This document shows positions 61,501 through 64,000 of a stretch of DNA of 64,000 nucleotides, one piece after another (within the stretch, counting starts at the first letter, position 1; each line of letters opens with the position of its first letter). The DNA is from CAWHHZ01 sp963829355 (lineage in GTDB: Bacteria; Acidobacteriota; Thermoanaerobaculia; Gp7-AA8; JAHWKK01): positions 6,638 to 70,637 of the forward strand of contig CAWHHZ010000020.1 of NCBI GenBank assembly GCA_963829355.1, written 5' to 3'. The notes beneath the pieces were generated by a model that was not told the origin of the DNA, ran no database searches, and saw nothing but the letters and a program-made list of their open reading frames with translations. The position numbers and the translations under genes are program-made.

Positions 61501-61918
61501 ATGCGTAGAGGTCGAAGCAGTAGCCGATGTCGGTGACGATCAGGAACGGTGGCGGCTCGTCGAGGGTTCGGGCGTACCCGAGCGCCTGCCCGTACGCCAC
61601 CCGCATGGCGATGTTCCATGCGGGGGTGTTGCGGCGCGCGGTGCCGAGGCGGGACGAGCCCTGTTCGGATCCCTGCTTCGCTTCGAGGAGGAAGTGATGC
61701 TTCTTGTAGAGATCGACGAAGCCGACGGTGTGGCCCCCGGACTCTTTCGCGAGGCGGACGGGGTACTCGAAGACGTAGGTGTCTTCGTCGGGGTCACGTG
61801 CGGGGTGTGGGGGCTCGACGCCGAGGGCGTGGCAGAGGTCGACGAGGAAGGCGTCCTTGTTGGCGCGCTCGGCGCCCTGGGAGCCGGACCATCTGGTGAT
61901 GAAGTCGGGGAAGAGCAC
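58505..61918 (-). CDS. type IIG (MmeI-like) restriction-modification enzyme
   Basis: 1137 residues. An N-terminal PD-(D/E)xK-like nuclease has D69 in GFVDL and E79-A-K81 in FLLEAK. A helical connector leads to an adenine methyltransferase: motif I DPACGSGNFL near 398 and motif IV NPPF near 563. A target-recognition region makes up the rest (about 600-1000). Restriction, modification and specificity are in one chain, as in MmeI-type enzymes; the target sequence cannot be read. It needs no separate specificity subunit. The GTG at 61918 follows an in-frame stop 12 bases upstream, so the heptamer repeats at 61933-62002 are outside the protein. It would defend against phage and plasmids. Confidence 0.87.
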   Translation of the reverse strand: MLFPDFITRWSGSQGAERANKDAFLVDLCHALGVEPPHPARDPDEDTYVFEYPVRLAKESGGHTVGFVDLYKKHHFLLEAKQGSEQGSSRLGTARRNTPAWNIAMRVAYGQALGYARTLDEPPPFLIVTDIGYCFDLYASFDGSGDYRPFPRATDSRFYLQSLETHANLFRTIFTDPHALDPSKEAARVTRNIASHVARLARTLEETGHDSELVAKFLMRCLFTMFAEDVELLPDDSFRKGLERWYDDPRQFVPELEHLWKTMDAGGTLYGVGHVWKFNGGLFADCTALPLRDKEIAVLLEAAEADWSEVEPAIFGTLLERALDPKERHRLGAHYTPRAYVERLVGPTIEEPLREEWDLVQAEVRNIIEKGKADDDRKAMVEARKPVYAFFDKLCNLRVLDPACGSGNFLFVALDLFKRLENEILDLLHDLGDEALFLQHGRMVTPEQFLGIEIKPWAKEIAELVLWIGWLQWQIRTRGWKTNPQEPILRDYHNIECRDAVLAYDTIEPLLDDNSNPVTRWDGETMKLSPVTGEEIPDESARTPVYRYVNPRKAEWPEAEFIVGNPPFVGNWRMRTALGQGYVQALRETYSELPENIDYVMYWWHRAAELVRLEGAARFGLITTNSFSQKFARRVAEMHLAAKPPLSLLFAIPDHPWVDSVDGADVRIAMTVGVRGEREGSLQEVSQEQDHDENHLEVVLSKRQGLIYPDLTIGADVASTVSLKANENLCSPGVKLHGKGFIVTQDEAKRLGLGRIEGLENHIRHYRHGKDLVQTSRDVMVIDLEGLSSGEVQASFPEVYQRILERVKPERDLNAEKYRRDNWWLFGRRNTELRAALRGLSRYISTPETSKHRCFFFLDHSILPDNMLVNVGLDDAFFLGVMSSRIHLVWALAAGGRLGVGNDPRYTKTRCFDPFPFPLPDAPVEAIRRLAEALDSHRRERTDLFEDLTITGMYNVLEKLRSGEELTEKDKEIHEKGLVSVLRQIHDELDAAVFDAYGWPHDLTDEQILERLVALNAERAEEESRGLIRWLRPEFQNPEGTRAATQEALAGVESQEPGAGKDTPAVKAAKKPWPKDFPSRLTAVRDEFTDHTPLDLPTLTKRFRRARPDQLTETLDSLESLGLLISFGEPKQWKAAR

Positions 61919-61932
61919 GGGGGAAGTTTAAC

Positions 61933-62002
61933 TGAACGATGAACGATGAACGATGAAGGATGAACGAATGCTGAATGCTGAATGCTGAATGCTGAATGCT
62001 GA
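61933..62002. repeat. tandem heptamer microsatellite upstream of the RM gene
   Basis: About five TGAACGA-type heptamers (61933-61967, two with one change) run into five perfect ATGCTGA heptamers (61968-62002). They end 14 bases from the RM start codon, in its promoter or leader. Copy-number change by slippage would alter expression but not the reading frame. Confidence 0.85.
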
Positions 62003-62050
62003 AGGAGGATCGAGGTGACGGATGACGGGGGGGATTGTCGTGCCGCGTCG

Positions 62051-62135
62051 GTCCGGTCTCGGAGGATTCCTCCTCGCTTCGCTCGCTCGGAATGACAGGT
62101 TCCGCTCCCGTCTGTCATTCCGTGGGCGCTCGGAA
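62051..62135. repeat. REP-like element, with transposase remnant beyond it
   Basis: CTCGGAGGATTCCTCC, GCTTCGCTCGCTCGGAATGACAG-like, then CTGTCATTCCG in inverse orientation. It is related to 1931-2060. At about 62262-62335 GCTGGAGACGGCCAGC, then AAGGCATCC match the transposase remnants' 3' end. No gene is seen from 61919 to 62348. Confidence 0.6.
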
Positions 62136-62348
62136 TTGTGGTGGTAGGCGCTGCCTGGGAGGCGACATCGTGGAGTGCTCTGCTACCTGCTCTGCAGCGA
62201 CGCGTAACCGCGAATCGAGGAGCGCGAGCTGGGCGCCTAGCCTGCGATGTTTGCCGATCGTGCTGGAGACGGCCAGCTCCCTGCATGAAAGGACCAGAAG
62301 TTCTCCCGTGCGATCGAAGGCATCCAAACTTGTATTGGAGGTGGGCAT

Positions 62349-62696
62349 ATGGAGCATCGGATTTTCGGGACCAGGTTCGCCGGGGTGTACCCGCACTACG
62401 TTCAAAAGGCGGAGCGGAAGAATCGTACGAAGGAAGAGGTGGATCAGATCATCTGCTGGTTGACGGGCTATGATCAGGAGGGGCTTCAGAAGCAGCTCGA
62501 ACAGGGCAACGATTTCCGCACCTTTTTCGAGCAGGCGCCCGCACTTCACCCGAACTCGGTGCTGATCAGGGGCGTCGTCTGCGGCGTGCGCGTCGAGGAA
62601 GTCGAAGATCCGCTGATGCAGAAGATTCGCTGGCTGGACAAGTTGATCGACGAGCTCGCGAAGGGAAAATCGATGGAGAAGATTCTGCGGCAGTGA
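62349..62696 (+). CDS. DUF2200 family protein
   Basis: 115 residues: MEHRIFGTRFAGVYPHYVQK, then TKEEVDQIICWLTGYDQEGL and LIRGVVCGVRVEEVEDPLM. This is the whole DUF2200 domain, conserved from end to end and found in many soil bacteria; its function is unknown. GGAGG seven bases before the ATG is a strong ribosome site. It converges on the peptidase-like gene with a 118-base gap that shows no terminator. Confidence 0.88.
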   Translation: MEHRIFGTRFAGVYPHYVQKAERKNRTKEEVDQIICWLTGYDQEGLQKQLEQGNDFRTFFEQAPALHPNSVLIRGVVCGVRVEEVEDPLMQKIRWLDKLIDELAKGKSMEKILRQ

Positions 62697-62814
62697 TCAG
62701 CTGTGGTTTCGTCACGTTTCTCGATGATTCGTCCCTCCGGATGCGATCACCGCTGTCTACGTGACCTTCGCTCCCAGCCGATTGGAGCTCGCTACCAGGA
62801 GCCGGTCCTGCGGG

Positions 62815-63891
62815 TTAACGATGCAGGGCCGTGTCAAGCAGCTCACCCGAGCTGACGAGGCCTGAGCGGACGTGCTGACGATTGCTGCCGAGGAGGCGAT
62901 CGAAGTTGACGAATGTGGAAGGGAGGCCTTCCGCGTCGGTGCCGGGTCCGTTCTGCAGCTCGAAGTGGAGGTGGGGAAAGAGCGCGCTTCCCGATGCTCC
63001 GACCGCAGCAATCACCTCGCCCTGGCTGACCTTTTGTCCGGGATGGACACGGGAATTTCCCTGCTGAAGATGACCATAGAGACTGAATTCACCGTTTCCG
63101 TGGTCGATGACGACGTAGTTGCCGAAGACCGACATGGAACCCTTCTCGGCGATATCCGCAGGACTGAAATGGCGGTCGTCCGGTGTCTGGCTGTGCACTG
63201 CCACGATGACACCATCGCCAGCGGCGCGGACCGGAGAGCCGAAACCGAACCAGCTTTCATTCTTCTCCACCGGACCGTTCGACATTTTTCCCTCGCGGTC
63301 GACCGCGACGAAGTCGTAGCCGTAGCGCATGAAATTCGTGTGGAAGCCGAGAGCGCGAATCGGTGCAAGCTGATAATCCCAGCGCCGGTGGTGCGAGTAG
63401 AAATCGTGGCCGTCGTACACGATCTGCGGTCCCTGCAGCGGAAGAGTCAGCCTGGTCCGGTTGCGGTAGATCACCGGGTGCACCTCGGTCGATGCTTCGT
63501 AGCTCCGTTCGCCGTCTTCCGAGCTGAGCCGGACGGTGAATTTCAGGGTGTTGAGGTCGATACCGGCATCGAAACGTTCGAAGGGGTTGAAGATCAGGAC
63601 ACCCGAGCCAGGCGCGACGGACGCCACGTCCGCCGTTCGGATGCTCGGCCGGACACCGTTGTCGTCGATGAACCGGCGCAGCACGAGCTTTCCGGAGCTG
63701 TCGAGCACGGACATCTCGACTGCATCGAGCTCGAGGACCTCTTGCGCGTCGTTGTTAACCAGAAGGTCGAGATTAATTGACTGGCTCTGGCCGTCCGTTT
63801 CGACGTATACGGGAGCGGGGGAGACTGCGACGCTGACAACGGGCGTGGAAGCCGCCGCAATCACCGCAAGAATGAAAGCAGTAGTGAACAA
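62815..63891 (-). CDS. secreted M23 (LytM) peptidase-like protein
   Basis: 358 residues. A signal peptide (about 1-20, FTTAFILAVIAAAS) is followed by a beta-rich domain (about 25-145) and an M23 domain (about 180-330) with GSPVRAAGDGVIVAVHSQ, YVVIDHGNGEFSLYGHL and HLHFEL. M23 enzymes cut peptidoglycan peptide cross-links. The first zinc motif, normally H-x3-D, reads RYGYD, with Arg for the metal-binding His. The protein may therefore be a non-catalytic activator like EnvC or NlpD. The TTG start is supported by GAGGTG five bases upstream and by the signal peptide beginning there. No gene is seen in the last 109 bases of the window. Confidence 0.85.
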   Translation of the reverse strand: MFTTAFILAVIAAASTPVVSVAVSPAPVYVETDGQSQSINLDLLVNNDAQEVLELDAVEMSVLDSSGKLVLRRFIDDNGVRPSIRTADVASVAPGSGVLIFNPFERFDAGIDLNTLKFTVRLSSEDGERSYEASTEVHPVIYRNRTRLTLPLQGPQIVYDGHDFYSHHRRWDYQLAPIRALGFHTNFMRYGYDFVAVDREGKMSNGPVEKNESWFGFGSPVRAAGDGVIVAVHSQTPDDRHFSPADIAEKGSMSVFGNYVVIDHGNGEFSLYGHLQQGNSRVHPGQKVSQGEVIAAVGASGSALFPHLHFELQNGPGTDAEGLPSTFVNFDRLLGSNRQHVRSGLVSSGELLDTALHR

Positions 63892-64000
63892 GAAGCACCT
63901 CTATGATTTATGGTTTCGAAACCCGATACGTCTTTTCGACGTGATCGGTTAACGAGCTTTTGTGAGAATGCGGCCTACACCTCGAGGACTGTGATCGTCG

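Noticed and set aside
61933..62002. CRISPR-like array
   Set aside because: The units are 7 bases with no spacers. This is a microsatellite. No cas gene is present in the window.

Overview
The window is GC-rich bacterial DNA with densely packed genes and no rRNA, complete tRNA, prophage or intact transposase. An acidobacterium-like soil or sediment organism fits best, but this is inference and I cannot confirm it. The hints are a sigma factor paired with a Ser/Thr kinase, a kinase fused to formylglycine-generating-enzyme and hydrolase domains, IPTL-type sorting motifs, CHRD and collagen-like secreted proteins, and palindromic repeats of the kind linked to REP-associated transposases.

Region 1 (about 0.3-9.7 kb) holds stress and envelope genes. 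These are a hemerythrin-like protein, a tandem universal stress protein, an FNR-like regulator with iron-sulfur-type cysteines, and a divergent SPASM-type protein that has lost the radical SAM cysteines. They are followed by a PAP2 phosphatase overlapping an ArnT-like glycosyltransferase, a CHRD protein with a clear terminator, and two small proteins. Region 2 (9.8-23.5 kb) is signalling and surface: an overlapping sigma factor/kinase pair (the kinase is frameshifted), an orphan VapB-like antitoxin, a 2058-residue cadherin-repeat/beta-helix adhesin, a PAS-GGDEF cyclase, a DUF2914 membrane protein, an SRPBCC protein and a collagen-like protein. Region 3 (23.7-29.8 kb) is a tight six-gene respiratory operon: cytochrome b, molybdopterin oxidoreductase of the nitrate-reductase type, four-cluster ferredoxin, Rieske protein, small membrane protein and TDT/SLAC1-like channel. 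An FNR-type palindrome lies upstream, and the window's own FNR-like regulator is a candidate controller.

Region 4 (about 29.8-57 kb) is an accessory island. It holds toxin-antitoxin and defence-type modules: RelE/antitoxin, TcmP/Gp37-Gp68, two DUF433-DUF5615 pairs, two identical UPF0175-DUF3368 pairs, HigB with HigA-ImmA, Xre-RES, AbiEi/AbiEii and a DUF4411 remnant. It also carries a large kinase-FGE-hydrolase protein and a three-gene operon containing a DUF1828/DUF1829 protein and a phage-head-like zinc domain. Between the genes lie at least four families of palindromic repeats, and several genes break off exactly at a repeat. Four degraded pieces of one transposase C-terminus occur in the window, and two of them end inside the palindrome, so the repeats probably spread from that element and then drove rearrangement. 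A second, about 1.1-kb DUF2914 copy sits in direct orientation 35 kb from the first and brackets regions 3 and 4.

Region 5 (57-64 kb) has an AraC-type regulator overlapping a cysteine-rich secreted protein and followed by a 36-residue membrane protein. Beyond it are a single-chain type IIG restriction-modification enzyme with heptamer repeats just upstream of its start, a DUF2200 protein and an M23 peptidase-like protein.

Five otherwise well-conserved genes (kinase, RelE, AbiEi, the NSH-type protein and the cysteine-rich protein) each carry one single-base frameshift. These may be real decay or uncorrected long-read errors, so the pseudogene calls are provisional.
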